A DNA stretch of 64,000 bases from the NCBI GenBank assembly GCA_030528565.1, contig JAUMYP010000006.1, forward strand, positions 35,851-99,850, given 5' to 3'. The position numbers and the translations under genes are program-made. Position 1 is the first letter of the stretch. Every line of letters begins with the position of its first letter. Source of the stretch: Pseudomonadota bacterium (GTDB lineage: Bacteria; Pseudomonadota; Gammaproteobacteria; Xanthomonadales; Xanthomonadaceae). Of this stretch, positions 46,606 to 56,050 are shown piece by piece. Under the pieces are notes generated by a model. That model saw only the letters and a program-made list of their open reading frames with translations. It made no database searches and was not told the origin of the DNA.

Positions 46606-46664
46606 GATTTAACTCCAATGAAACTGGGTAGTGCGTGAAACGAAATATATGGGATGCCCTGCAA

Positions 46665-47177
46665 TCATTCCTTGCCTTGCTTAAGCGCGGCCAGTGCGGC
46701 AAACGGGTGGCTGGCGGCAGCTTCCGGCGCGCTGACCGGCCAGTCATGCGCTACGGCTTCGGAGCCAGGTGCAACCGCAACCACTGGCAAGGCAAGAATC
46801 AACTCGTCCTCGACCAGCTCCACCGGCACGATGCGTGCATCGGCGGGCAGCAGCAGGGGCTCGTAACCCGGCGGCAATGCAGCCTCGTCAGCCTCCTTGC
46901 GTATCAGCCCGAGATTTTCCCGGAGCGTGACGGGCAAAAGGAACCTTTCCAGACTGCGCTGACACTGCAACGGCAACTCGGCCTCGACCTGCAAAGCTAC
47001 ATAGGCCACGCCAAGTGCATCACGCCCGAATTCCATCCGGTAGCGCGCAATACCCTCAGCATCCAGCAGGGCTTCGCACAAGCGCGGCATCGCAGCCAGC
47101 GGCAGCTCACCTTCAAACACCCGCCGAGCCGACACCATGCGCCAGACATCAACGGCAGTGGACGATTCAACGGTCAT
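46665..47177 (-). CDS. DUF177 (YceD) family protein, 23S rRNA accumulation factor
   Basis: A 170-residue protein with the YceD motifs: RRVFEGELPLAAMPRLCEALLDAEG, LQVEAELPLQCQRSLERFLLPVTL, VPVELVEDELILALPVV, and a C-terminal HPFAALAALKQGKE. E. coli YceD is linked to 23S rRNA accumulation. ATG at 47177 is chosen; the frame extends to 47216 without support. Directly upstream of rpmF. Confidence 0.9.
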   Translation of the reverse strand: MTVESSTAVDVWRMVSARRVFEGELPLAAMPRLCEALLDAEGIARYRMEFGRDALGVAYVALQVEAELPLQCQRSLERFLLPVTLRENLGLIRKEADEAALPPGYEPLLLPADARIVPVELVEDELILALPVVAVAPGSEAVAHDWPVSAPEAAASHPFAALAALKQGKE

Positions 47178-47229
47178 AAGGCGCGGAATAGTATGGACTT
47201 CGCCGTGGCTTGTCAAACCCGCCCCGGCA

Positions 47230-49077
47230 TTACTCCGCTATCTCCACAATTTGCTCTGTCCAGTCTTCAGTTACGCCGTCACGGCCATGGAGGCGCAGGC
47301 CCAGCCAGTGCCGGCCTTTGCGCAGATGCCCTGCATCGACTTCAGCGCGAAAGCCCAGGGCCATCTGGTTCGGCTCGTTGCGCAACCCCCAGAAATCACC
47401 CAGGCCCTGGGCAGGGATGCCGTATTCGGCGCGCGCCACCGGCTCACCATCAACCAGCACTTCTAGCGCAGCAATGCCAACGCCTTCGCGGAAAGCCCAG
47501 CCCTCCACGACAAAGCGCCGTCCGAGTTTCGCACCAGGACGCGGGCTATCCACATAGGCCAGTGCCGGGGTGGCGCATACCGTGGCGTCTTTGACCGGCA
47601 ATGCGGCGAGGATGAAACGGCGCTCGCCATGGTCGACACTCACAACGCGCCCGGGCACCACCGCGCCCACCTGCCTGCACAGATTGCGGTATTGCGCCAG
47701 CAGGTCACGGAAGCGCACATCGCTGCTGTCCACCACCAGCAAGGCCGGACGCTGGCTGCCGGGTATCGGCGTAGCGCCGGTCAAGCCCCATAGCTGCAAT
47801 TGCGCGGCGCGTCCATGTTTGGCATTAAGCGGATGCTCCAGCACGCGGATATCGGCGCGATTCATGGCAAAGCCAAGTTCCGCGCCCAGCTTGAAGTTGT
47901 CCACCACCAGCTCGGTGTTCTCCGGCATGGCGGACAGTTCATCACGCACCGCAGCGGCCAGTTCATCCCAGCCGGAAAAATTGCTGGGGTAATGCTTTTG
48001 CCCGGCCATCTCCCGGCGCATGGTGGGCGATGCCAGCAGCAGATACCAGGCCAGCATCGCCGCCGTGCCCGCCGCCAGCATGCCCCAGGCCAGCTGCCGC
48101 CAGCTGCGCGACCAGCGCGCAATCAGCAGCGGTGCGGCGGCAAGCAGGGCCAGATAGCCCGGCAGTGTCCAATGGAAGCTGACGCGCTCGTTATCGGCAA
48201 AAAAGCCCAGTACAAACAGTCCCAGCGTGGAAATCCCCCCCAACAGGCCGAAATAGCGCCATTGCACGTTGTCAGCAGCACGGATGGCCTGCGCAAAAGC
48301 CTGCATCAAGGCCACAAACAGCAGCGGCGTAACCATCAGCATCTGAATCAGTACAAAGGCAATCCCCCCCATATCAAACCGCCAGGGGTGACGCTCCAGC
48401 AGGTGAAACTTCAAGCCTGCATCGGCATTGGCAAGATTCCAGAAAATCAGGGGCAGCCAGCCGGCCGCGCCCACCAGCAGCGCGACGATAACCTGGCGAT
48501 GACACAGCAGCTTGCGCCCCTCGCGCATCAGCAGCAATGCCAGAAAGCCGGTCACGATGACCCCGGCAAAGCGGTAATGGCTAAGCGCCCCCAGCACCAG
48601 CCCCAGCGCCAGCATCGCGGCGCCTGCCGCATCCACCCGCTGTAGCAGGCGGGCACCGGCGGCAAGACACAGGGCGGCGGCAAACGCCATCGGCACATCC
48701 GGCAACGCCAGCAGCCCGAGCGTGGCAGAAAGCGGCATCAGGCAGGCCAAAAGCCCAGCCTGCCAGCCGGCCACTTCACCAAACCCGCGTGCCGCCACCC
48801 GCGCCAGCAGCCAGGGCAGGGCTGCGCCGAGCAGCAAAAATGGCAGGCGCACCGCCCAAAGCTGGTGTCCGCCGATGCTTTCCCCCAAGTGAATCAGCCA
48901 GGCGGTCATCCCCGGCAAATCGGAATACGCCCAGGCCAGATGCCGGCTTTCCTGCCAGTAAAAAGCCTCGTCCACAAACAGTGGCAGGCGCGTGGCAATC
49001 CACAGCTTGGCAAGCGATACCAGGCTCCAGGCAATCAGAAAATTGCGGCGCCAAGTCCGCGCTCCATCGACCGACAC
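47230..49077 (-). CDS. GT-C (GT39/ArnT-like) glycosyltransferase with C-terminal beta domain
   Basis: A 615-residue protein. Residues about 1-370 contain ten or more membrane segments with the PMT_2 signature RLPLFVDEAFYWQESRHLAWAYSDLPGMTAWLI, where the acidic pair after the first membrane helix is the catalytic region of lipid-phosphosugar-dependent transferases. Residues about 370-500 are a periplasmic soluble domain. The last about 100 residues form an Ig-like or sugar-binding beta-sandwich (VVEGWAFREGVGIAALEVLVDGEPVARAEYG). Transfers a sugar from a polyprenyl carrier; acceptor unknown. Divergent from moxR. Confidence 0.85.
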   Translation of the reverse strand: MSVDGARTWRRNFLIAWSLVSLAKLWIATRLPLFVDEAFYWQESRHLAWAYSDLPGMTAWLIHLGESIGGHQLWAVRLPFLLLGAALPWLLARVAARGFGEVAGWQAGLLACLMPLSATLGLLALPDVPMAFAAALCLAAGARLLQRVDAAGAAMLALGLVLGALSHYRFAGVIVTGFLALLLMREGRKLLCHRQVIVALLVGAAGWLPLIFWNLANADAGLKFHLLERHPWRFDMGGIAFVLIQMLMVTPLLFVALMQAFAQAIRAADNVQWRYFGLLGGISTLGLFVLGFFADNERVSFHWTLPGYLALLAAAPLLIARWSRSWRQLAWGMLAAGTAAMLAWYLLLASPTMRREMAGQKHYPSNFSGWDELAAAVRDELSAMPENTELVVDNFKLGAELGFAMNRADIRVLEHPLNAKHGRAAQLQLWGLTGATPIPGSQRPALLVVDSSDVRFRDLLAQYRNLCRQVGAVVPGRVVSVDHGERRFILAALPVKDATVCATPALAYVDSPRPGAKLGRRFVVEGWAFREGVGIAALEVLVDGEPVARAEYGIPAQGLGDFWGLRNEPNQMALGFRAEVDAGHLRKGRHWLGLRLHGRDGVTEDWTEQIVEIAE

Positions 49078-49124
49078 CGTTAAACTCTCGGACTATCGTT
49101 AAAAGACTGCAAAGGTTACCCGAG

Positions 49125-50057
49125 TTGAATACCACGCTGAATGAACAATTGCTGGCGCGTTTGCGCGCTGCGCTGGCGCAGGTCAATACGCTAGTGCTCG
49201 GCAAGCCGCTGGAAGTGCGACTGACCTTTGTAGCACTGCTGGCAGGCGGGCATGTGCTGATTGAAGACCTGCCCGGGCTTGGCAAAACCACGCTGGCGCA
49301 TGCGCTGGCGGCCACACTGGGACTGAAGTTCCAGCGCGTGCAGTTCACCTCCGACCTGCTGCCCGCCGATGTCATCGGGGTCTCGGTGTATGACGCCGCA
49401 GCGCGGCAGTTCGAGTTTCATCCGGGGCCGGTGTTCAGCCATATCCTGCTTGGCGATGAAATCAACCGCGCGCCGCCGCGCACGCAAAGCGCACTGCTGG
49501 AGGCCATGGCCGAGCAGCAGGTCACCATTGATGGCGTGACCCGCAAGCTGCCGCTGCCGTTTTTCGTGATTGCCACCCAGAACCCGGTGGACTTGTCCGG
49601 CACCTATCCACTGCCCGATTCGCAGCTTGACCGCTTCCTGCTGCGGCTTTCGATGGGCTATCCCGACAGCCAGACCGAGCGCGCCCTGCTGATGGGCGAA
49701 GACCGCCGCGCCCTGATTGCCGGAGCCAGCCCCCTGCTTTCCGAGGCCGATGTACTGGCCTTGCAGCAGGCCGTATTGCAGGTACATGCCAGCGAATCGC
49801 TGGTGGCCTATGTGCAATCACTGCTCGCCCGCAGCCGCCAGCATCCGGGCGTACGGATTGGCCTGTCGCCGCGCGCCGGCCTTGCCCTGCTGCGCGCCGC
49901 CCGCGCGCATGCCCTGCTGCTGGGGCGCAACCATGTGCTGCCCGAAGATGTGCAGGCATTGTTCGTGCCACTGGCCGCGCACCGGCTGGTGGGGGATGGC
50001 AATACCGAGGCCACGGCACTGGCCAAATCCATCCTGCTTGCCGTACCGCTGGATTGA
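49125..50057 (+). CDS. MoxR-family AAA+ ATPase
   Basis: A 310-residue ATPase: LIEDLPGLGKTTLAHALA (Walker A), RVQFTSDLLPADVIGVSVYD, ILLGDEINRAPPRTQSALLEAMAEQQV (Walker B), ATQNPVDLSGTYPLPDSQLDRFLLRL (sensor 1), GLSPRAGLALLRAARAHALLLGR (sensor 2). MoxR proteins act as chaperones for neighbouring VWA/DUF58 proteins. No ATG fits; the TTG at 49125 is chosen because AAAGG lies nine bases upstream. First gene of moxR-DUF58-tgpA. Confidence 0.92.
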   Translation: MNTTLNEQLLARLRAALAQVNTLVLGKPLEVRLTFVALLAGGHVLIEDLPGLGKTTLAHALAATLGLKFQRVQFTSDLLPADVIGVSVYDAAARQFEFHPGPVFSHILLGDEINRAPPRTQSALLEAMAEQQVTIDGVTRKLPLPFFVIATQNPVDLSGTYPLPDSQLDRFLLRLSMGYPDSQTERALLMGEDRRALIAGASPLLSEADVLALQQAVLQVHASESLVAYVQSLLARSRQHPGVRIGLSPRAGLALLRAARAHALLLGRNHVLPEDVQALFVPLAAHRLVGDGNTEATALAKSILLAVPLD

Positions 50058-50064
50058 GCCGCCC

Positions 50065-51015
50065 ATGTCCTCCTGGTGGATGCGCCTGATTGCACGCTTT
50101 GCACGCCCGCGCACAAGCGAGGCGCTGCCCATCCTGCTCAATCGCAGGCGGGTCTATGTATTGCCCACCCGCTTTGGGCTGTTCTATCTGCTGCTGGTCG
50201 TCACCATGTTCGTTGGTGCCCTGAACTACAACAATAATCCGGCCTTGCTGCTTTCACTGCTGCTGGCCGGTGCCGGGCTTGCCAGCCTGCTGGCCGCACA
50301 TCTGCAATTGTCCGGCCTGCGTGCCGAGCTGATTGCCGCAGAGCCGGCTTCCGCCGGGCTGCCAATGCCACTCAAAATCAGCTTCTCCAGCCGCGATGAG
50401 CGCGCCCGCCACGGCCTGCAATTGCGCATCGGCGCGCAGCGCGTGGCTTTTTCGGTTCCGGCGCACCAAGGCGGCATTGCCGCTATTGAACTGCCGACCG
50501 AAAAACGCGGCTGGATGGAGTTATCGCGCATCGAGGTATTCAGCACCCGTCCGCTGGGGCTTGCCCGCGCCTGGGCCTGGCTGCAACCGGATGAGTGGCT
50601 GCTGGTTTACCCGACACTGGAAAGCGACGGCCCACCGCTACCGCTATCGGCCGAAAGCGGCCAGCTACGCAGGCCGCATTTTGCCGGTGATGACCTGCAT
50701 CTTTTGCGCAATTACCAACCCGACGATGCCCTGCGCAGTATCGCCTGGAAGGCCAGCGCCCGGCGCGACCAGCTGATGTCGCGCACCTGGGAAGCGGCGC
50801 ATGGCGATGACCTGACGCTGGACTGGCATGCCCTGGGCTTGCCCCATGAGGCGCGCATCCGCCGCCTGGCGCACTGGGTGGATTTGGCCGAGCGCGAAGG
50901 CCGGCACTGGACCTTGAAACTGCCGATGCAAACCCTGGGCCCGGACGGCGGCAGCGCCCACCGCCATGCCTGCCTGCGCGCACTGGCACTGCTACCGGAA
51001 TACGGCAATGCTTGA
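50065..51015 (+). CDS. DUF58 membrane protein
   Basis: A 316-residue protein with two N-terminal membrane segments (about residues 38-80) and the conserved DUF58 block LRRPHFAGDDLHLLRNYQPDDALRSIAWKASARRDQLMSRTWE. DUF58 is related to von Willebrand factor A domains. Seven bp after moxR; overlaps tgpA by eight bases. With its neighbours it probably forms a membrane complex; the process served is not established. Confidence 0.9.
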   Translation: MSSWWMRLIARFARPRTSEALPILLNRRRVYVLPTRFGLFYLLLVVTMFVGALNYNNNPALLLSLLLAGAGLASLLAAHLQLSGLRAELIAAEPASAGLPMPLKISFSSRDERARHGLQLRIGAQRVAFSVPAHQGGIAAIELPTEKRGWMELSRIEVFSTRPLGLARAWAWLQPDEWLLVYPTLESDGPPLPLSAESGQLRRPHFAGDDLHLLRNYQPDDALRSIAWKASARRDQLMSRTWEAAHGDDLTLDWHALGLPHEARIRRLAHWVDLAEREGRHWTLKLPMQTLGPDGGSAHRHACLRALALLPEYGNA

Positions 51016-52933
51016 GCTGCGTACCCGCCAAATCCTGCTGTTGACGCTGGCACTGGCACTGGCGCCGCTGTTGCCACAGCTGCCGTTGGCGCTTGCCATC
51101 GGCACACCGGCCATCGCCCTGCTGATGGCTTGGGCAGGACAGCGTGGCGCCTTGCCTGCGTGGCTGAAACTGCCGCTGACCCTGCTGGCCATCCTGATGG
51201 TGTTTGCCCTGTTCGGCTTCCGGCTGGGGCGCGATACCGGCTGCGGCCTGCTGGCAATGATGCTGGCCCTGAAACCCCTGGAAACCCATAGCTTGCGCGA
51301 TGCCCGCAGCCTGGTGGGCTTTGCCCTGTTCGCACCGTTCTCCACCTTCCTGCTCGACCAGGGGCCGGCCACCTTGCTGCTGGGGCTGGCCGCCAGCCTG
51401 GCAGCCCTGACCTGCCTGCAACGGCTGGCCGATGTCGAGGCCGGCATCCCGCCGCTACCGATTTCAACCGGCATCCGTGGCATCGGCAAACTGGTGCTGC
51501 TTGGCCTGCCCCTGGCGCTGGCCGTGTTCTGGCTGTTCCCGCGGATTTCCACGCCGCTTTGGGGGATTCCCGACCGCGCCTCGGCGAAAGTCGGCCTCTC
51601 CAACAGCATGTCGCCGGGCGACTGGCTGGAGCTGCTGGTCGATGACAGCCCCGCCATGCGCGTGCGCTTTGCAGGCGAGGCGCCGCCCAGCTCGCAAATG
51701 TACTGGCGCGGGCCGGTGCTATGGGATTTTGATGGCCGCACCTGGAAAAACGCGCGTCCGCCCCTGCCAACCACACAACTGCACACCAGCACGCAAGGCA
51801 GCGGCTGGACCTATCAACTGGAAATCGAGCCCAGCGAGCAGCACTACATCGCCGCACTGGACCTGCCGCTTGCCGCCCCCAGCGGCAGCCTGATGAGCCC
51901 GGACGGCAACCTGCTCTCGCCCCACAAGCTGCAATCGCTGACCCGCTGGCAGCTGCAATCGGCGCCCCCCCTGATGTTCCAGCCGCAACTTTCCGATGCC
52001 GAGCGCCAGCGCGCCCTGGCCTTTCCGCGCCAGTTCAACCCGCGCGCCCAGCATTTGGCACTACAGTGGCAGCTGCAAAGCGGCGGCAACCCTGAAGCCA
52101 TCATCGCCCAGGCCATGACCCTGGTGAACCGTGAACTGGCTTATTCACTGGACGCCCCCATGCTCGCACGCGACAGCGTGGATGAATTTTTGTTTCAAAC
52201 CAAACTCGGCTATTGCGAGCATTTCAGCTCCTCCTTCGTATTCCTGATGCGTGCTGCGGGCGTGCCTGCCCGCGTGGTCACCGGCTATGCCGGCGGCTAT
52301 CACAACCCGGTCGGCGGTTACTGGGTGGTGCGCAATTCCGATGCCCATGCCTGGGCCGAAGTCTGGCTGCAAGGACAGGGCTGGGTGCGCATCGACCCCA
52401 CCGCTGCCGTCGCCCCCGAACGCATCTACGACACCGTGGCCGACCGCATGCCGGGCAACTTTGCCGGTGGCCTTATCAATTTCAATCAGGCCTGGAATCT
52501 CGCCGACCTGCTTCGCAGCAACTGGAACGACTTTGTGCTCAGCTTCAATGCCGAGCGCCAATCCCGCATGTTGAGTCAACTGGGCATCGACCGAATCAGC
52601 CCGGAGCAGCTGATACTGCTGCTGGCCATCGCCATCGCACTGTCGCTGGCCGCCATGCTCTGGTGGCTTTCCCGTGGCGAGCGCGAACCCGACCCGCTAC
52701 TGCGCGCCTGGCACCAACTCTCTGCCCGCTACAGCCGCCTTGGCCTTGCCCGTGAACGGCATGAAAGCGCCCAGGACTGGAGCGAACGCATCGCCACTGC
52801 CCGCCCGCAAGATGCTGTCGCCATCCGTTCCCTGGCTCACGATTTCAGCCAGGACCGCTATGCGAAGAAGCGTTTGAGTCGTGCTGCACTGCGCAATCTC
52901 GTACGCCGCCTGAAGCAGCACCGTCCCGGCTGA
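51008..52933 (+). CDS. TgpA-like membrane transglutaminase
   Basis: A 641-residue protein with about six membrane helices in the first 200 residues (DUF3488), a periplasmic transglutaminase-core domain with the Cys-His-Asp triad in GYCEHFSSSFVFLMRAAGVPARVVTGY, DAHAWAEVWL and WVRIDPT, another membrane helix (LILLLAIAIALSLAAMLWWL) and a cytoplasmic DUF4129-like tail. Matches Pseudomonas TgpA, a periplasmic transglutaminase. ATG at 51008 lies inside the DUF58 gene end, so translation is coupled. Confidence 0.93.
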   Translation: MLELRTRQILLLTLALALAPLLPQLPLALAIGTPAIALLMAWAGQRGALPAWLKLPLTLLAILMVFALFGFRLGRDTGCGLLAMMLALKPLETHSLRDARSLVGFALFAPFSTFLLDQGPATLLLGLAASLAALTCLQRLADVEAGIPPLPISTGIRGIGKLVLLGLPLALAVFWLFPRISTPLWGIPDRASAKVGLSNSMSPGDWLELLVDDSPAMRVRFAGEAPPSSQMYWRGPVLWDFDGRTWKNARPPLPTTQLHTSTQGSGWTYQLEIEPSEQHYIAALDLPLAAPSGSLMSPDGNLLSPHKLQSLTRWQLQSAPPLMFQPQLSDAERQRALAFPRQFNPRAQHLALQWQLQSGGNPEAIIAQAMTLVNRELAYSLDAPMLARDSVDEFLFQTKLGYCEHFSSSFVFLMRAAGVPARVVTGYAGGYHNPVGGYWVVRNSDAHAWAEVWLQGQGWVRIDPTAAVAPERIYDTVADRMPGNFAGGLINFNQAWNLADLLRSNWNDFVLSFNAERQSRMLSQLGIDRISPEQLILLLAIAIALSLAAMLWWLSRGEREPDPLLRAWHQLSARYSRLGLARERHESAQDWSERIATARPQDAVAIRSLAHDFSQDRYAKKRLSRAALRNLVRRLKQHRPG

Positions 52934-52950
52934 ACCAGCACACACCCATT

Positions 52951-54528
52951 TCACCTGGCCGGACAATCACCGGTTCGGGTGAACTCCAGGTCTTCAAAGT
53001 CGTCGCTGAAATCGCCATCCGGGTCGAGTTTGGCCATCAACAGCTTTCCGCCTTGCGGCTGCAACCAGGCCTCGGTGAGGCTGGCGCCCTCCCAGGCCAC
53101 CAGCCAGCCATGCTGGCTCGCCATTACCTGCCCGAACATGCTCGGCGATTTTTGCGAGCGCCAGCGCACTGTCTTGCCTTCCGGGCAGATGCTCACCTCT
53201 CCAAACCACGGGTCATGCCACTGCCCAAGTACAGCCGCCAGCTGCCCTACCGTGGCCGGACGCCGGTCGGAAGTATCGGGCAAGGCTTTGCGCACCGGGC
53301 TTTGCTTTCTGGCGGTCGCCTCTTCTGCCAGAAGCCTGGCATAGCCCGCCACACCGGGATTGTTGCCGGACGCGGTAAAACGCTTGGTCAGCGACTGCAT
53401 CAACACCGTGCGCGCTTCCGAAGCATCGCCATTGATGAGCACCACGATGCCGGTATTTTTCTCCGGCAGCAGGGTCAGCGCCGAATACATGCCATTCAGG
53501 GTGCCGGTATGCGCCACCCGCGCCGTGCCGTCGATATCCGAAAGCCGCCAGCCATAGCCATAGGCGCTGTAATGACTGCCATCCCAGGCCTGCATGCGCG
53601 CACTCAGGGGCATCGGCATATGCGCCTGCCAGGCTTCGCTGCGCTGCTGCGCCGAAAGCCAGGGCTTGCCATCCTGCAGGCCGGTTTTTTCAGGCATCAG
53701 CCACACGCTCGCCCAGCGCAGCATGTCGTTCAGACTGCAACGCACGCCACCTGCGGCCGCCATCGGCGTATTGCTGATGATTTCACCGTCTTCACCGCTG
53801 ACTTCAAAACGGCCATCGCGCAGGCGATGCGGCTGGGCGACATTGCCAAGCTCGGCCTGCCGCCATTCGCCCACCCGGCAGCGCGCAAGCCCTAGCGGGG
53901 TGAATACCTCGCGCTGCATCAGTGCCTCGTAACTGTCCCCGCCTGCCGCCGCAGCGACTTCACCGACAACGATATACAGGGTGTTGTCGTAGGCATAGCG
54001 CGAACGGAAGCTCCATTGGGGCTTCAAATAACGCAGGCCGTGCAATACATCGGCGCGGCTGAAGCCATTGGGCGAAGGCCAGAGCATCAAGTCCCCTGCC
54101 CCGGCGGGCAGGCCGCTGTTGTGGATGAGCAGGTCGCGCACCTGGATTTCCCGTGTCACCCAGTCTTCGTACATGCGGAAATCCGGCAGATGCCGGATGA
54201 CCGGGTCATCCCAGGCGAGCTTGCCCTGGTCAACCAGACGCGCCAGCAATGCGCCGGTCATGGCCTTGGAGTTGGAGGCGATTTTGAAGATGGAATCGGC
54301 ATCAATCTTCTCGCCCGAGCCAATCCGGGTTTCGCCGCGCATCACACGGGCGATGACTTCGCCATCGCGCAGCACGCCCACGGCGATGCCGGGCAACTGG
54401 TAGCGGGCAACAGCGGCATCCACTTCGGCCTCGACAAAGGCCGCATCATCACTTGCCTGCACCGGCATTACGGCAAACAACGCCAACACCAAGGTCGCTT
54501 TCAAATCCCAACACTTGCTTGCGGGCAT
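52951..54528 (-). CDS. Secreted serine beta-lactamase-family hydrolase (class C/peptidase S12-like)
   Basis: A 525-residue protein with a signal peptide (cleaved after about PVQA). Catalytic motifs: SNSK in FKIASNSKAMTGALLARL (Ser and Lys), YDN in SRYAYDNTLYIVVGEVAAAAGG, and HTGTLNG as the KTG box. After the about 370-residue catalytic domain, a C-terminal DUF3471-like beta domain (LGQWHDPWFGEVSICPEG) follows. Such proteins are D-aminopeptidases, DD-peptidases or esterases. GGAG precedes ATG at 54528. Divergent from the NlpC/P60 gene (90 bp), so it may serve the same cell-wall pathway. Confidence 0.9.
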   Translation of the reverse strand: MPASKCWDLKATLVLALFAVMPVQASDDAAFVEAEVDAAVARYQLPGIAVGVLRDGEVIARVMRGETRIGSGEKIDADSIFKIASNSKAMTGALLARLVDQGKLAWDDPVIRHLPDFRMYEDWVTREIQVRDLLIHNSGLPAGAGDLMLWPSPNGFSRADVLHGLRYLKPQWSFRSRYAYDNTLYIVVGEVAAAAGGDSYEALMQREVFTPLGLARCRVGEWRQAELGNVAQPHRLRDGRFEVSGEDGEIISNTPMAAAGGVRCSLNDMLRWASVWLMPEKTGLQDGKPWLSAQQRSEAWQAHMPMPLSARMQAWDGSHYSAYGYGWRLSDIDGTARVAHTGTLNGMYSALTLLPEKNTGIVVLINGDASEARTVLMQSLTKRFTASGNNPGVAGYARLLAEEATARKQSPVRKALPDTSDRRPATVGQLAAVLGQWHDPWFGEVSICPEGKTVRWRSQKSPSMFGQVMASQHGWLVAWEGASLTEAWLQPQGGKLLMAKLDPDGDFSDDFEDLEFTRTGDCPAR

Positions 54529-54618
54529 TTTTCTCCCCCGGAAATCTTTCCCACCGGAACCATGGCGGTAATTTATGCTTGAAACACCGATTTCGGAATA
54601 TCCCGGAGTAACAAACGG

Positions 54619-56004
54619 ATGATGAGCAAAATTCTCCGCACCGGCACACTGGCGACTGGCCTGGCGCTGATGCTGATTACCGGCGGTGTACAGGCAGACG
54701 ACAAGCTGCATGTCATCCCCCATGTAGCGCCTGCCCAGCAAACTGCCGAATACTGGATTTCTCGCAGCCCAAACCCCGATGCGCTGCTGCTCTCTGCCGC
54801 CGAAATCGACGCACAGAACCAGCGCCTGCGCACCCAGGACCCCAGCATGTACGCGCTGCGCCGCCTGCCGGCACAAATGAGCGCCGCAGAAGTACGCGCA
54901 ATGCTGGAAAAGCTGTCCGCCCGCCCCAGGCGCACCCTGTATGACGAGCAGGGACAGCCCATCAGCGACAGCAGGATTGATGGCTGGCTGGCCGACCGTG
55001 CCCTGGAGACGCTGCCCGCACAAGTGCAGCCGCGTTTTGCGCTGGTCATCGCGCGCGCCGACCTGCGCACCTTCCCCACCGCCACACGGGTGTTCAGCCG
55101 GGTGGGCGATACCGATATCGACCGTTTTCAGGAGAGCGCGCTGTTCCCCGGCATGCCGGTTGCCGTGCTGCATGAAAGCCGTGACCGGCAATGGTCGTTT
55201 GTAGTCTCTGCCCGTTATGCCGCCTGGATGCGCAGCGACCTGCTCGCCATTGGCGACGCAGCCACGGTGCTGGCCTATGCCGAGCGCAGCCCGTGGCTGG
55301 TGGTGACTGGCGCGCGCGCCGAAACCGTCTATACCCCGGAAGCCCCGCAGCTTTCACGGCTGTCGCTGGACATGGGCACGCGCATCCCGCTGCTGGCCGA
55401 CTGGCCGCGCGAGGCGCCGGTCAATGGCCAGTTACCGGCTTCCGCGCATGTGGTGCAGCTGCCCAGCCGCGATAGCGATGGCCGCCTGCAATTGCGCCCT
55501 GCGCTGCTGCCGCATTCGGCCGATGTCAGCACGCACTATCTGCCACTCAACCAGCGCACCCTGCTGGAGCAGAGCTTCAAGTTCCTGGGCGAGCGCTATG
55601 GCTGGGGGCATAGCTATGAGGCGCGCGATTGCAGCGGTTTTGTCTCCGAGGTGTACGCCGGTTTCGGCCTTGAAATGCCGCGCAATACCGGCGACCAGGG
55701 CAAAAGTCCCGCATTCAATATCATCCCGTTTCCGGCCCAAATGCGCCGCGATGAACGCCGCGCTGTGCTGAAAACCCTGCAAGTGGGTGATTTGGTTTAC
55801 ATCCCCGGCCACGTGATGATGGTGATTGGTCATGACCAGGGCCATACCTATGTCATCCATGACACCCCCGGCGTGCGCTATGCGGATGTTGCCGGTAGCT
55901 GGCCGGTCAATGGCGTGGCCGTCACCCCGCTGGAGCCGCTGGGCAGCGACGATGACACGCTTTATATCGACAAAATCTACAGCGTGGTGAAAATGCGGCC
56001 ATGA
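54619..56004 (+). CDS. Periplasmic NlpC/P60 endopeptidase with SH3 domains
   Basis: A 461-residue exported protein (signal peptide ending GGVQA). The middle (about 140-310) contains SH3-like domains (RTFPTATRVFS, WSFVVSARYAAWM). The C-terminal NlpC/P60 domain (about 315-440) has Cys338 in YGWGHSYEARDCSGFV, His398 in LVYIPGHVMMVIG and His414 in YVIHDT. Layout matches the SH3-NlpC/P60 enzymes that cut gamma-D-Glu-diaminopimelate in murein peptides. Forty-six bp before the epimerase gene; a second ATG directly follows the first. Confidence 0.9.
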   Translation: MMSKILRTGTLATGLALMLITGGVQADDKLHVIPHVAPAQQTAEYWISRSPNPDALLLSAAEIDAQNQRLRTQDPSMYALRRLPAQMSAAEVRAMLEKLSARPRRTLYDEQGQPISDSRIDGWLADRALETLPAQVQPRFALVIARADLRTFPTATRVFSRVGDTDIDRFQESALFPGMPVAVLHESRDRQWSFVVSARYAAWMRSDLLAIGDAATVLAYAERSPWLVVTGARAETVYTPEAPQLSRLSLDMGTRIPLLADWPREAPVNGQLPASAHVVQLPSRDSDGRLQLRPALLPHSADVSTHYLPLNQRTLLEQSFKFLGERYGWGHSYEARDCSGFVSEVYAGFGLEMPRNTGDQGKSPAFNIIPFPAQMRRDERRAVLKTLQVGDLVYIPGHVMMVIGHDQGHTYVIHDTPGVRYADVAGSWPVNGVAVTPLEPLGSDDDTLYIDKIYSVVKMRP

Positions 56005-56050
56005 CCCTGATAGCCAAGCACCTCCCCTGCTGCAACCCCGGAAGCTGCCA

